Notes: generated from the sequence alone by a model not told the origin. A DNA stretch of 64,000 bases from Pseudohongiella sp. O18 (GCF_021729085.1 NZ_JAJSAR010000002.1:930001-994000); one strand, 5' to 3'; counted from the stretch's first letter, positions 42,937-52,992 are shown. A program made the numbers and translations.

Positions 42937-45081
42937 TCATTGTCCCAGTGTGGCGACAATGGTGATTTGCTTGTTGTCCGGAATTTCCTGATAGGACAAC
43001 ACCCGTACCCCTGACGTGGTAAATCTCACGAATCGACTCAGCGTCGGACGCAGCGGCGCGGCAACCAGCAGAACGGCAGGATTGCCGGCAATTTCCTGCC
43101 GCTGCGCAGCCTGAATCAGTGACTGCTGCAGCCTTTCTGCGATGCCAGGCTCAATAACCACGTTCTCTTCCGCCGATCCGTCACCATGCTGCATCGCCTG
43201 CTGTACTGCTTTAAGCAATATCTGTTCCAGCGAAGGATCCAGCGTAATAACCGGCAATTCCGAACGGTTTCCATAGATACCCTGGACGATCACACGCGCC
43301 AGAGAAACCCGGACAGCAGCCGTCAAAGCGGTCGGATCCTGCGTTCGGGATGCGGTCACAGCCAGCGCTTCGCCGATGGTGCGCATGTCCTTGACAGGAA
43401 TATCTTCCTGCAACAGGTTCTGCAGCACCCGGCGCAGAATATTGGGATTGATCAGACTGGGCAGTTCTTCAGCCAGTTTTTTGGACGATTTACCCAGAAT
43501 GGACAGCAACTCATGAACCTCGTCATGGCCCAGCAGTTCGTGGGCGTGCTTCTGCAACAGGGTATTCATGTGGGTAGCGATAACCGTGCTCGCGTCCACC
43601 ACGGTGTAGCCCAGCCCCTGCACCTGTTCACGCTGGGATGGTTCGATCCAGATGGCGTCCAGTCCAAATGCGGGATCTTTGGCATTGATACCCTGGGCCT
43701 GTCCGTAGACCTGTCCCGGGTTGATGGCCATTTCGCGCTCCGGATAGATGTCAGCGCCGCCGATATTGACGCCCATCAGGTTGATGCGATATTCGTTCGG
43801 CTGCAGATCCAGGTTGTCGCGAATATGCACAGACGGCACCAGGAAACCCAGCTCCTGCGACAGCTTTTTGCGAATTCCCTTGATGCGGGCGAGCAATTGT
43901 CCGCCCTGGCTTTTATCGACCATGGGAATCAGGCGATAACCCACTTCCAGACCTACTACATCCACAGGCGTGACATCGCCCCAGCCAAGCTCCTGGGGTT
44001 CCGCGGCCTGTGCCTGCTTCTTCTCCTGATCGGCTTTCTCGACGGCCTTCTGTTCCGCGGTCGGCTGCAGCGCACGCTGACCTTTCATATAGATAAACAC
44101 TGCACCACAGGCGGCCGCCAGGGCCAGCGACAGGAAGGCAAAATGCGGCATGCCCGGCACGATACCCATGACAAACAGAATGGCCGCAGCAATACCCAGC
44201 GCGCGCGGTGTCGCGAACATCTGCCCGACGACCTGGGCGCCCATCATTTCGGAGTTGTTGTTGCGGGTTACCATGATGGCAGCTGCGGTGGACAGCACCA
44301 GTGCCGGAATCTGAGCCACCAGACCGTCACCGATAGTCAGCAGTGCATAGCGCTCGGCTGCCGTGGCAAAATCCAGGCCGTGTTGCATCATGCCGATTGC
44401 CAGACCGCCCACGATGTTGATCACAAGAATCAGAATGCCGGCTATAGCATCGCCTTTAACAAACTTGCTGGCACCGTCCATCGCACCGTAAAAGTCGGCT
44501 TCCTGGGTAATGTCCTGACGACGCACCCGGGCCTGCTCCTGGTCAATGATGCCAGCATTCAGGTCAGCATCAACGGCCATCTGTTTGCCGGGCATCGCAT
44601 CCAGGGTGAAACGTGCGCTTACCTCGGCGATTCGGCCCGCACCCTTGGTCACAACCACAAAATTGATGATGATCAGAATCATGAACACGATCAGACCAAC
44701 CGCGTAGTTGCCACCGATCACAACCTCACCAAAGGACTCGATGACCTTACCGGCTGACGCGCCACCCTCGTGACCATTCAGCAGCACCACACGTGTGGAG
44801 GCGACGTTGAGCGCCAGGCGCAACAGTGTGGAAACCAGCAGAATGGTCGGGAACACCGCGAAGTCCAGTGGACGCATGGCGTAGACGGCCACGCACAGCA
44901 CAACCAGTGCGATGGTGATGTTGAAAGTGAAGAAAACGTCCAGCAAAAACGGCGGAATCGGCAGCGTCATCATCGCCAGGATGACCAGCAGCAACACCGG
45001 GATACCCAGGTTGCCGTCGGTAAAACTGCGCGCGTTTGACATCAACGTGCCGCGATTCATGTTATTGCCGATATTCATCAT
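42937..45081 (-). CDS. flhA: flagellar export gate protein FlhA
   Basis: FlhA forms the ring of the flagellar type III export gate. Seven or eight membrane segments fill the first 330 residues, with the proton-channel loop FTLDAMPGKQMAVDADLNAG, followed by the cytoplasmic export domain. I choose the ATG at 45081 (MMNIGNN); a GTG at 45117 is also open, and later ATGs are possible. A candidate sigma-54 promoter and a stem-loop lie in the 175-base gap before it, so it starts a transcript with flhF, fleN and fliA. Confidence 0.95.
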   Translation of the reverse strand: MMNIGNNMNRGTLMSNARSFTDGNLGIPVLLLVILAMMTLPIPPFLLDVFFTFNITIALVVLCVAVYAMRPLDFAVFPTILLVSTLLRLALNVASTRVVLLNGHEGGASAGKVIESFGEVVIGGNYAVGLIVFMILIIINFVVVTKGAGRIAEVSARFTLDAMPGKQMAVDADLNAGIIDQEQARVRRQDITQEADFYGAMDGASKFVKGDAIAGILILVINIVGGLAIGMMQHGLDFATAAERYALLTIGDGLVAQIPALVLSTAAAIMVTRNNNSEMMGAQVVGQMFATPRALGIAAAILFVMGIVPGMPHFAFLSLALAAACGAVFIYMKGQRALQPTAEQKAVEKADQEKKQAQAAEPQELGWGDVTPVDVVGLEVGYRLIPMVDKSQGGQLLARIKGIRKKLSQELGFLVPSVHIRDNLDLQPNEYRINLMGVNIGGADIYPEREMAINPGQVYGQAQGINAKDPAFGLDAIWIEPSQREQVQGLGYTVVDASTVIATHMNTLLQKHAHELLGHDEVHELLSILGKSSKKLAEELPSLINPNILRRVLQNLLQEDIPVKDMRTIGEALAVTASRTQDPTALTAAVRVSLARVIVQGIYGNRSELPVITLDPSLEQILLKAVQQAMQHGDGSAEENVVIEPGIAERLQQSLIQAAQRQEIAGNPAVLLVAAPLRPTLSRFVRFTTSGVRVLSYQEIPDNKQITIVATLGQ

Positions 45082-45158
45082 CGCTGTTGCGAAGTTCCTG
45101 TGACGGATAACTGTCACTTACCAGTATCCGCGGTCGAATTATTGACGCTTTTCTGAGC

Positions 45159-45192
45159 CAGCACCGCCAAACCAGGGGTTTGTCTGGTGCTG
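45159..45192 (-). other. stem-loop in the flhA leader
   Basis: On the minus strand CAGCACC pairs with GGTGCTG and, inside, CAAACC pairs with GGTTTG around CCT. It begins about ten bases after the expected start of transcription. No T run follows, so it is more likely a leader element than a terminator for flhB. Confidence 0.55.
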
Positions 45193-45215
45193 TTCAGCTA
45201 TTACACAGGGGTATC

Positions 45216-45230
45216 GCAAGAGTCGTGCCA
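45216..45230 (-). promoter_or_regulatory. sigma-54 promoter of flhA
   Basis: TGGCAC-GACTC-TTGC on the minus strand is an exact match to the -24/-12 consensus, 135 bases before the chosen flhA start and just after flhB. Transcription would begin near 45203. Confidence 0.8.
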
Positions 45231-45256
45231 GTATAGGCACCAGCTTCAGATCAATA

Positions 45257-46432
45257 TCAGTTCGGCGCGTCCGGGTCAGGCGTTATGCCGTCACGGCGCA
45301 ACTCTTCAGGTACAGTCAACTTCGTCAGATCAACTGCTTTGGGCTTGGGACCGCTGCCACGTGCGTGCTGCCGCAGCTGGAAGACATAGGCAAGCACCTG
45401 CGCAACGGCCTTGTACAGACCTTCAGGTATCTCATCTTCAAGCTTGGTGTTGTAGTAGATGGCTCGCGCCAGGACCGGCGCCTCGACAATGGGAATCTTG
45501 TTCTCTGTCGCCACTTCTCGGATACGCAGTGCCATATGATCAATACCCTTGGCCACCAATGTCGGGGCACCCTGCCCTCCGCCCTGCTGATATTTCAGAG
45601 CCACCGCGTAGTGCTGCGGGTTGGTGATGACCACGTCTGCCTGTGGCAGCTCCTTGAACATCTTGTTCTGTGACATCTGGTACTGCAGCTGACGTATACG
45701 CTGCTTCACCTCAGGCTTGCCCTCGGTGTCCTTCATCTCGTCCTTGACCTGTTGGTGCGTCATACGCAGCTTCTGGGTATGCGAGTGAATCTGAAACGGT
45801 ATATCCACCATGGTGATCAGAATCATCGCGCAGGACATTGCCAGCACAGACCAGCCGATGATGCTGAGAGCATGCGCGATCGCAGGCACAGTCGGCTCCT
45901 GCTGAATGGCCATGATGCTGTCCATATTCATGAAAAACAGCAACAGGGCAATGCCAGCCACCACCAGTACTTTGGCGGCGGCTTTGGCCAGCTCAACCAG
46001 AGCCTTGGGACCAAACATGCGCTTGAGACCGGACATCGGGTTCATCCTGCTGGCCTTGGGCATCACGGCCTTAAAAGTAAAGTTCCAGCCGCCAAGCCCT
46101 ATCGGCCCAAGAAACGCGGCCAGCAACAGCAGTGAAAAAACCGGCAACAAGAGCCGCAGCCCCTCCATGATTGACACATCAAGAAAACGCAGCATCGCGG
46201 TGGTGTCAAAAATGGATTCGCGTGGCACATCGAAGTTGTAGTTCATCATATCGATGACGGACTGTCCCATGGAACCACCGAACACCAGCATGCCGCCCAC
46301 GCCAGTCAGCAGAATGGCCATGGTATTCAGCTCCCGGGAGCGGACGGTGTCGCCTTCTTCTCGAGCCTTTTCAAGTTGTTTCGGGGTGGGGTCCTGGGTC
46401 TTTTCTGCCGAGGAGTCCTGTTCTTCAGCCAT
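45257..46432 (-). CDS. flhB: flagellar export switch protein FlhB
   Basis: FlhB controls the change from rod/hook to filament export by self-cleavage. The 391-residue protein has four membrane segments (about 30-210) and a cytoplasmic domain. The cleavage motif is NPQH (VVITNPQHYAVAL) instead of the common NPTH; the Asn-Pro bond that is cut is kept. It follows fliR by 15 bases and ends the fliL-flhB transcript. Confidence 0.95.
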   Translation of the reverse strand: MAEEQDSSAEKTQDPTPKQLEKAREEGDTVRSRELNTMAILLTGVGGMLVFGGSMGQSVIDMMNYNFDVPRESIFDTTAMLRFLDVSIMEGLRLLLPVFSLLLLAAFLGPIGLGGWNFTFKAVMPKASRMNPMSGLKRMFGPKALVELAKAAAKVLVVAGIALLLFFMNMDSIMAIQQEPTVPAIAHALSIIGWSVLAMSCAMILITMVDIPFQIHSHTQKLRMTHQQVKDEMKDTEGKPEVKQRIRQLQYQMSQNKMFKELPQADVVITNPQHYAVALKYQQGGGQGAPTLVAKGIDHMALRIREVATENKIPIVEAPVLARAIYYNTKLEDEIPEGLYKAVAQVLAYVFQLRQHARGSGPKPKAVDLTKLTVPEELRRDGITPDPDAPN

Positions 46433-46447
46433 ACAGTACCTCCTGCG

Positions 46448-47227
46448 TCAGATGGGCTGCATCAGCGCCCGCATGCGAATGAAAGCCTCGGCAAAAATTG
46501 CCTCGGTGGCGTCGAGAAAATATGACATACACAACCAGATAACAAACAGACCAAACATCAGCGCAATGGGAAAACCCAGTGCAAAAATGTTCATCTGCGG
46601 TGCTGCTCGCGTCATGATGCCGAATGCAAAATTGGTCATCAGCAGGGCTGTCAATGCTGGCAGCGCCAACAGCAGCGCGCTGGAAAATGCCCAGCTGATG
46701 GTGCTGATCAGTTGATAATACACACTTGTGTCCAGACCTGAACTGGACACCGGGATCAACTCAAAGCTCTCAACCAGAATTTCTATCATCACCAGATGTC
46801 CGTCGAAACTGACAAACAGAATCGTGACAAACATCATGTAAAACGTACTTAGAATCGCAACGTTGATGCCATTGGCCGGATCCACCATCGATGCGAAACC
46901 CAGCCCCATCTGCATGGCAATCAACTGTCCCAGCAACACAAAAATCTGAAACACAATCTGCAGGAAAAAACCCAGCGCCACACCAATCAGCACCTGCTGG
47001 GCCACTATCAGCATCGCACTGACTGATACACCCTCTACGGCCGGCATTGGCGGCAAGGTAGGTGCAACAATCAGGGCAAGCGCAACAGCCAGAATCAATC
47101 GTACACGTTGCGGCAGAAAGTTGGAGCCCAGTACCGGCGCCGCCAGCATAAAACCCATAATGCGGAACAGCGGCCACATGAAGCTGCCAATCCACGCACC
47201 GATTTCTGCGTCGGTGAACGACAACAC
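46448..47227 (-). CDS. fliR: flagellar export protein FliR
   Basis: A 259-residue export-gate protein with six membrane segments; FLPQRVRLILAVALALIVAP and QMGLGFASMVDPANG are typical. It is 4 bases after fliQ and before flhB. Confidence 0.94.
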   Translation of the reverse strand: MLSFTDAEIGAWIGSFMWPLFRIMGFMLAAPVLGSNFLPQRVRLILAVALALIVAPTLPPMPAVEGVSVSAMLIVAQQVLIGVALGFFLQIVFQIFVLLGQLIAMQMGLGFASMVDPANGINVAILSTFYMMFVTILFVSFDGHLVMIEILVESFELIPVSSSGLDTSVYYQLISTISWAFSSALLLALPALTALLMTNFAFGIMTRAAPQMNIFALGFPIALMFGLFVIWLCMSYFLDATEAIFAEAFIRMRALMQPI

Positions 47228-47231
47228 TGCC

Positions 47232-47501
47232 CTACCCCACCATACTGGGAATGCTGAGAATCAGGCGCTCGGCGTAGTCCAGAATCTGACTCAACAGCCA
47301 GGGCCCGGTGGCAATAATGACCACCAGAGTCACCAGCAGACGAGGCAGAAAACTCAGCGTCTGCTCGTTGATCTGTGTGGCAGCCTGGAAGGTACTGATC
47401 ACCAGACCGACCACCAGGCTGGGCATTACAATCACAGCCACCAGCAGCACGATCAGCCACATTGCGTCCCGCCAAACCATCACCGCTACATCAGGGGTCA
47501 T
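47232..47501 (-). CDS. fliQ: flagellar export protein FliQ
   Basis: An 89-residue gate protein with two membrane helices (about 15-38 and 50-72). Between them is the conserved loop VGLVISTFQAATQINEQTLSF. It follows fliP by 21 bases. Confidence 0.95.
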   Translation of the reverse strand: MTPDVAVMVWRDAMWLIVLLVAVIVMPSLVVGLVISTFQAATQINEQTLSFLPRLLVTLVVIIATGPWLLSQILDYAERLILSIPSMVG

Positions 47502-47522
47502 ACGTCACACTCCATCAGCCAG

Positions 47523-48347
47523 CTATTGGCCAAAACTCATCGCCAGCGTTCCCATGATCATTGCCCAGCCATCGACCAGAACAAACAGCATGATCTTGAA
47601 AGGCAACGAAATAATAATCGGCGAGAGCATCATCATACCCATCGCCATCAAGACACTGGCTACCACCAGGTCGATTACCAGAAACGGTATAAACAGCAGA
47701 AAACCTATCTGGAATGCTGTCTTCAGTTCGCTGGTTACAAATGCCGGAATCAAAACAGTCAGCGGCACTTCGTCAATGCTGCTTACCGGATCCATATTGG
47801 AAAGCTCCATGAACAGCTGAAGGTCAGACTCACGTGTCTGTGCTGACATAAAACTGCGGAACGGAATCTCCGCCTGCGCCAGCGCTTCGGTGGCACCGAG
47901 CTCTTCATTGATGTATGGCTGCAGCGCATTCTCATTTACCTGCTGCAGGACTGGCGCCATGATAAAAATAGACAGAAACAGTGCCAGTCCCAGCAGGATC
48001 TGATTCGACGGCGTCTGCTGCAGACCCAGTGCCTGTCGCAGGATGGCGAACACCACAATAATGCGTGTGAACGAGGTCATCATCATGGCCAGCGCCGGCA
48101 ACAGTGTCAGCGCGGTCATGATGAACAGAATCTGCAGCGTCACCGAATACTGCTGCGAGCCATCCTGACCGGTGGTGACACTGAGTGCCGGAATACCACC
48201 GAGCCCGCCCAGGCCATTGTCCTGCTGGGCGTTAGTCTCTGCCGGCTGGAGGGTTGAGGTCTGCTGTGCCACCGATGGTGCGCTGACCAGCAGCGCAGCA
48301 AGGCACAACAGAACAAACAGAATGTATCTGGTTTTTGCGAATGTCAT
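47523..48347 (-). CDS. fliP: flagellar export protein FliP
   Basis: The core export-gate protein, about 274 residues from the ATG at 48347 (MTFAKTRY). It has a cleavable signal sequence (about 1-28, ending SVAQQ) and four later membrane segments, with [16 protein letters not shown] and LVNPFKIMLF-like [17 protein letters not shown] at the end. An upstream in-frame ATG overlaps fliO and lacks a signal-like start. Confidence 0.94.
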   Translation of the reverse strand: MTFAKTRYILFVLLCLAALLVSAPSVAQQTSTLQPAETNAQQDNGLGGLGGIPALSVTTGQDGSQQYSVTLQILFIMTALTLLPALAMMMTSFTRIIVVFAILRQALGLQQTPSNQILLGLALFLSIFIMAPVLQQVNENALQPYINEELGATEALAQAEIPFRSFMSAQTRESDLQLFMELSNMDPVSSIDEVPLTVLIPAFVTSELKTAFQIGFLLFIPFLVIDLVVASVLMAMGMMMLSPIIISLPFKIMLFVLVDGWAMIMGTLAMSFGQ

Positions 48348-48357
48348 TGGGTAGCGC

Positions 48358-48750
48358 TCAGGGCTTTTTGTGCAAAGCATTTTTCAGAATGGTCTGAAAG
48401 CCGCTGGTGTCAGGTGTGCCAGGTGTCTGGCTTAGTACTGGCTCATCAAATACATGCAGAAGATTCACATTGCCCGGCGCAACACCCAGCAACAACTGCT
48501 TGTCACCGACCTGCACCAGGGCAACGCGTTCGCGGTTACCTACCGGCAGCGCACTGATCACTTTCATGCCCTGCCCGCCAAAGCCGGTGGCGCCAGAGAA
48601 GCGCCTCGCCACCCAGGCCAGGGCCAGGATCAGACCAATGATGACCATCAGCCAGAGAACGGTCTGGGCGACTGCGCTGGCACCGCCCGCTCCGAGCATC
48701 GCCGTCTGTGTGGCAGCCTGTTCCGCTGCCTGTGTCATGTTCTCTGCCAT
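48358..48750 (-). CDS. fliO: flagellar protein FliO
   Basis: A 130-residue single-pass protein that helps FliP assemble. The membrane helix is at about 23-44, and the conserved cytoplasmic part reads [19 protein letters not shown] and [12 protein letters not shown]. Confidence 0.92.
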   Translation of the reverse strand: MAENMTQAAEQAATQTAMLGAGGASAVAQTVLWLMVIIGLILALAWVARRFSGATGFGGQGMKVISALPVGNRERVALVQVGDKQLLLGVAPGNVNLLHVFDEPVLSQTPGTPDTSGFQTILKNALHKKP

Positions 48751-48765
48751 GGTCCGCTTACCCGC

Positions 48766-49164
48766 TTAACGCAGTTTCTTGATTCGTTCTGACGGACTGA
48801 TCACGTCGGTCATGCGGATACCGAACTTGTCGTTCACCACGACCACTTCGCCATGCGCAATCAGGGTTCCGTTGACAAGCACGTCCAGAGGTTCACCCGC
48901 CAGCCGGTCCAGCTCGATCACCGATCCCTGATTGAGTTGCAGCAGGTTACGAATGGTGATGGCTGTACTGCCGACTTCCATGGAAATGCGTACCGGAATA
49001 TCCAGAATCACATCCAGATCAGGAGACGCACCATTAGCCTTGCTCTGGTCCGCGCCGTTGCTGTTCGCCTGCGCAGCCACCTTGGACTGCTTGCCCGAAC
49101 CGGCACTCTCTTCTTCCATGGCCTGTGCCCACTCGTCCGCCATATCCTGTTCATCTTTGCTCAT
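48766..49164 (-). CDS. fliN: flagellar motor switch protein FliN
   Basis: A C-ring protein of 132 residues. An acidic N-terminal part is followed by the SpoA domain (about 55-130) with VILDIPVRISMEVGSTAI and LNQGSVIELDRLAGEPLDV. It follows fliM by 38 bases. Confidence 0.96.
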   Translation of the reverse strand: MSKDEQDMADEWAQAMEEESAGSGKQSKVAAQANSNGADQSKANGASPDLDVILDIPVRISMEVGSTAITIRNLLQLNQGSVIELDRLAGEPLDVLVNGTLIAHGEVVVVNDKFGIRMTDVISPSERIKKLR

Positions 49165-49202
49165 GCCATTCTCCTCGTTCGTGCCTGGTTTTCGAAACCA
49201 CG

Positions 49203-50171
49203 CTAGTCTTCAATACCGCGATAGATGCCTTCGACTCTCAGTGCCAGATTACCGTTGGATGTGCCCACCCGCGTTTCAAACAACGGGACACCATTGGCTT
49301 TCAACACAACCGTTTCAGGCATCTCCACCGGAATGATGTCGCCCTCTTCCAGGTCAACAACATCACGCAGTGTTATCTCACGCTCAAACACATCACAGGT
49401 GAAATTGACTGTGGCATGTTTGATCTGTTCTTTCAGTGCCTTGCCCCAGCGCTCATCGTGTTCATCGACGTCGCTCTGCATACCGGCGTCCAGCAGTTCA
49501 CGGATCGGTTCGATCATTGAGTAAGGCTGGGTAATGTGGATGTCACCACCACCACCGTCCAGTTCCACATGGAAGCTGCTCACCACCACGACTTCACTGG
49601 GGCTGACGATGTTGGACATTGACGGATTGACTTCAGAGCGCAGGTGATCGAACTCCAGCTTGTAGACATTGCGCCAGGCTTCGCCAAGATCCACAAAGAT
49701 CTGGTTCAGAACCATTTGCACAACACGCAGCTCGGTCGGAGTAAATTCACGACCCTCAATCTTGGCGTGACGACCATCACCACCAAAGTAGTTGTCTACC
49801 AGTTTGAAAACCAGTTTGGCATCCAGCACGATCAGCGCAGTACCGCGCAGTGGACGAAACTTAACCAGATTCAGACTGGTCGGTACATACAGCGTATGCA
49901 GGTATTCACCAAACTTGGTGATCTGCACACCGCCCAGCGATACATCCGCAGAGCGACGCAGAAGGTTGAACAGGCTGATACGGGTATAGCGGGCAAAACG
50001 CTCGTTGATCATTTCCAGCGTAGGCATACGCCCACGCACAATCCGGTCCTGACTGGTCAGGTCATAGGCACGGACGGTACCCGGATCATCAAGTGAATCC
50101 TCTTCCAGAGCGCCTTCATCAACGCCGTGGAGGAGCGCATCAATTTCGTCTTGCGATAACAGATCCTGCAT
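49203..50171 (-). CDS. fliM: flagellar motor switch protein FliM
   Basis: The C-ring protein that binds CheY-P. The N-terminal CheY-binding peptide LSQDEIDALLHG is followed by the middle domain (LEMINERFAR, FGGDGRHAKIEGREFT) and a C-terminal SpoA domain. 322 residues, the usual length. It follows fliL by 18 bases. Confidence 0.96.
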   Translation of the reverse strand: MQDLLSQDEIDALLHGVDEGALEEDSLDDPGTVRAYDLTSQDRIVRGRMPTLEMINERFARYTRISLFNLLRRSADVSLGGVQITKFGEYLHTLYVPTSLNLVKFRPLRGTALIVLDAKLVFKLVDNYFGGDGRHAKIEGREFTPTELRVVQMVLNQIFVDLGEAWRNVYKLEFDHLRSEVNPSMSNIVSPSEVVVVSSFHVELDGGGGDIHITQPYSMIEPIRELLDAGMQSDVDEHDERWGKALKEQIKHATVNFTCDVFEREITLRDVVDLEEGDIIPVEMPETVVLKANGVPLFETRVGTSNGNLALRVEGIYRGIED

Positions 50172-50189
50172 CAGGATATCCCCAACAAG

Positions 50190-50708
50190 CTATTGCATTA
50201 CAAAGCTGGTAAACAGAACTTCTTCAATTCCCGGGCGACCGATCTCACGTTCCAGCACCTGCCGGACTTCAGCAGTGGCCAGCTCGCGCAGGGCCTCGAT
50301 GCCCGACGGATCTTCAAAAACCAGAATCAACTGCGCGCTGAACAGATTGTTGAGCGCATGCCTGACAGCCGGCATGTGCAGCCTCAGGGCCTCCAGAGCA
50401 GCAGCATCACGACTCATCACGCTGATCTCAGCCTGCAGGTAGCGCTGGCGACCCTGGTAGGGAAAGTTCACAACAAACGGCGGCGCCAGACTCTGGTACT
50501 GCATGGGCTCCAGTGGCGCGGCCTCTGTCTCTGTCTCTTCGCCCTCTGCTGTCGCCGTTTCAGCATCACCCGGTGCCAGCAGGAAGAACCATGCCGCTCC
50601 GCCACCAGCGCCAATCAGCACCAGCAGTAAAATTATGATTAGCATGAGCTTGTTTCTGGCGCCTTTCTTTTGCGCCTTTTCCTGGGATTCCAGATCGTCG
50701 TCAGCCAT
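50190..50708 (-). CDS. fliL: flagellar basal body protein FliL
   Basis: A 172-residue inner membrane protein that steadies stators. A polar start, one membrane helix (about 18-40), an acidic linker, then the periplasmic domain with YQSLAPPFVVNFP and LQAEISVMSRD. It begins the fliLMNOPQR-flhB transcript behind a sigma-54 promoter. Confidence 0.95.
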   Translation of the reverse strand: MADDDLESQEKAQKKGARNKLMLIIILLLVLIGAGGGAAWFFLLAPGDAETATAEGEETETEAAPLEPMQYQSLAPPFVVNFPYQGRQRYLQAEISVMSRDAAALEALRLHMPAVRHALNNLFSAQLILVFEDPSGIEALRELATAEVRQVLEREIGRPGIEEVLFTSFVMQ

Positions 50709-50789
50709 TATTTCCTCGTTTTGTAACGGTTTGCTGCCGCACAGTCATCTTGTGACGTCGATATGACGCTCACGTTTACCAGTGGGGAA

Positions 50790-50804
50790 GCAATCCTTGT
50801 GCCA
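50790..50804 (-). promoter_or_regulatory. sigma-54 promoter of the fliL operon
   Basis: TGGCAC-AAGGA-TTGC on the minus strand is an exact -24/-12 match, 82 bases before the fliL ATG. Transcription would start near 50777. Confidence 0.8.
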
Positions 50805-50928
50805 GTATTAACCAGGCTTGCGGAGTGGAAGGTAAGTTTAAAGTTTTCAATTATATAGCGAATGGTGCGGGCGCACCAAGGACGAAGTATTAACGATTCC
50901 AGCGCAGCAAGCGCCAATTTTGTGACGT

Positions 50929-50988
50929 CAAAAAAATCCGGGAGTATGCAGTCGCGGCGGGATTCTGTGTACTTACGCCTCCCGCCGC
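50929..50988 (-). terminator. possible terminator after fliK
   Basis: On the minus strand GCGGCGGGA pairs with TCCCGCCGC (50954-50988, 9 bp), 16 bases after the fliK stop. A run of seven T residues (50929-50935) follows about 20 bases later, after a possible alternative GGGAG/CTCCC pairing. The long distance to the T run makes this less certain. Confidence 0.45.
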
Positions 50989-51003
50989 CAACCTCAATGG
51001 CAA

Positions 51004-52992
51004 TTAAACATGTTCATCAACCAGGTGCAGGCTGCGCGCCGGAATATTGGCAAGTGCTTCTGCGCTATCCCGATCGCTGTCGAGCTCGCCGCCCGAATGT
51101 CGCGAACCACGTCCATCCTGTCCATGCCCATCCCCTTGTGCAGACGTCTGCTGATCAGAGACTGTCACATCAAGCAGATCAATTCCTTCGTTGCGGAACA
51201 GATCCTGAAGCCGCGGAATCTGGGCGTCCAGCGCATCGCGCACCATGGCATGCTGGCTGACAAAATTCACGGTAGCCGACTGATCAACCATCTGTACGCG
51301 AACGGTCAGGGTACCGAGCTCTGGTGGATCCAGACGAATCTGCGCACTGTTAATGCCATTGGCAGTCATGACCATCAGCTGCCGCGCAACGTTATCGCCC
51401 CAGCCGGCCTGACCAAAGCTGCCAACCTGCAGCATCAGACTGGAGTCAGCGCCACGCGCGGCTGGTGCCATGCTCGCAGCATTGCTCAGTGTCGCGGCGG
51501 ACTGTGAATTCGCACGGCGCTGGTCAGCCGCACCAAACAGTTCAGCAGCAAGTTCCTGCGCAGTCGGGGTTGCCGACTTAAGCAGGCTGGCTTCCTGGCG
51601 TGCAGGTGAATTGCTATCCGTCCCCGCCGACTCAGCCATGACCTGCTCAATTGCCAGGCTCAAGTTCCCGCCTGCGGGTGTCATGGACTCACTGACGGTG
51701 AATCCGACGGCCGCCTGCAGCGGGCCTGCCGTTGCAGAGCCAGGTGTAGTCGTTCCGGCATCAGCGCCCCGTCTGTTGGCCGACGAAAGATGCTCAGCCA
51801 GGGTTGAGCGCCTGGACTCGGCTGGCGGCGCCCCCGGAATCGCTGCATCGACGGATGCGGTCACCACCGTGGCTGCTGCGCTTTTCTCAGTACTGGTGCT
51901 TAGCTGCGGTGTGCTCAGACCATCGTCTGCCGTCAGAGGTTCAGAGCCAACCGACTGACTCGCAGCGCTGGTGTTGGCAGCCAGCGGATTGCTTGCCTCA
52001 GTGCCGACAGTCTGCAGCGTCGCGCTAGCAGCTGCCCCACCAGGCGTCGAGGCACCCGGCTGGACTGCGGACAAATCGGGCGCAGCTGGCTGTGGCTGTG
52101 AATTCTGCAGGCCTACTGCCTGATTAGCTGCAAGCGTCGCGCCTGCATTGTCGGCAGCGAGTGATGCTGCCGCTTCATTTGTCTGTGCGGCTGCCGCCGC
52201 CGCTTCGCTGGCAGCAGAAGCCAGCGCTGCCTGCGACGAGATCGCTTCGCTTATCCGGGCTGCCTTATCGGCTGTCGCATTACTGACGACAGCAGAAACT
52301 GTCTGATCGCCTCGGGACTGAACGGCATCAAGGCTCAGCTTAAGGCCTGGCAATGGCGCTGAAGTCTGGGCGGTAGTCGCAACGCCAGCAGATGATAAAA
52401 CGTCAGTCGCCGATGTGGCAGTTGCCGGCGAACTCTGAGCCGGTGTGCCCAACTCTGCCGACATCGATCTCGCCGAGCCGGACGGTTCCAGTCCGGCCAG
52501 CAGAGCGGCAAGCTGTTGAGGCAAATTCTGACCGTCCTGCCATGCCGCTTCCGGCAATTGTTTTCCGTCAACCAGGAATTGCTGTGCCAGTTGCGTAAGT
52601 TCGTCCAGCGTCCATGGCTGAGCCTGCGCGCCGGGTTCGCCCGTCATCAGCAGCGATCCGCCTGGCTGCTGTGAGACTGTGCTCAATGCGCTGCCGTTCT
52701 GTGCGAACCAGTCAGCATTGCTAACTTCGGATGCCAGCAAAGACTGCAGGTCGTGCAGGAAAGTGCGAGCAAATTCACTGTCTTCCCCCGGCTTGTCTGG
52801 GTTTGCTGTGTCCAGCCGGGACAACATCTCGCTGATTCTAGCGCGCGCGTCCTCGCTGCTGTGCTCACCGGAAAGAAGCGATGAGGCGGAACCTTCGACG
52901 GGCGCAAGGGCAGGGCTGCGATCGTTTGCCGACTTCGTGGCTGGCATGATCGCGCCTGACAAAAACTGCATAAATTCATTGGCTGACAACAT
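51004..52992 (-). CDS. fliK: flagellar hook-length control protein FliK
   Basis: FliK measures the hook and triggers the FlhB switch. From the ATG at 52992 (MLSANEFMQF, with ACAGGAAG before it) it is 662 residues. A long Ala/Ser/Thr-rich middle (about 150-540) acts as the ruler. The C-terminal domain (about 545-625) has IRLDPPELGTLTVRVQ and FVSQHAMVRDALDAQIPRL. The frame is open to 53046, but those codons overlap the promoter region and carry no similarity. Confidence 0.92.
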   Translation of the reverse strand: MLSANEFMQFLSGAIMPATKSANDRSPALAPVEGSASSLLSGEHSSEDARARISEMLSRLDTANPDKPGEDSEFARTFLHDLQSLLASEVSNADWFAQNGSALSTVSQQPGGSLLMTGEPGAQAQPWTLDELTQLAQQFLVDGKQLPEAAWQDGQNLPQQLAALLAGLEPSGSARSMSAELGTPAQSSPATATSATDVLSSAGVATTAQTSAPLPGLKLSLDAVQSRGDQTVSAVVSNATADKAARISEAISSQAALASAASEAAAAAAQTNEAAASLAADNAGATLAANQAVGLQNSQPQPAAPDLSAVQPGASTPGGAAASATLQTVGTEASNPLAANTSAASQSVGSEPLTADDGLSTPQLSTSTEKSAAATVVTASVDAAIPGAPPAESRRSTLAEHLSSANRRGADAGTTTPGSATAGPLQAAVGFTVSESMTPAGGNLSLAIEQVMAESAGTDSNSPARQEASLLKSATPTAQELAAELFGAADQRRANSQSAATLSNAASMAPAARGADSSLMLQVGSFGQAGWGDNVARQLMVMTANGINSAQIRLDPPELGTLTVRVQMVDQSATVNFVSQHAMVRDALDAQIPRLQDLFRNEGIDLLDVTVSDQQTSAQGDGHGQDGRGSRHSGGELDSDRDSAEALANIPARSLHLVDEHV

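Noticed and set aside
43186-44757. A 523-codon open frame on the plus strand opposite flhA
   Set aside because: It mirrors flhA codon bias, has no family motifs and no ribosome binding site; the minus frame is a clear FlhA.
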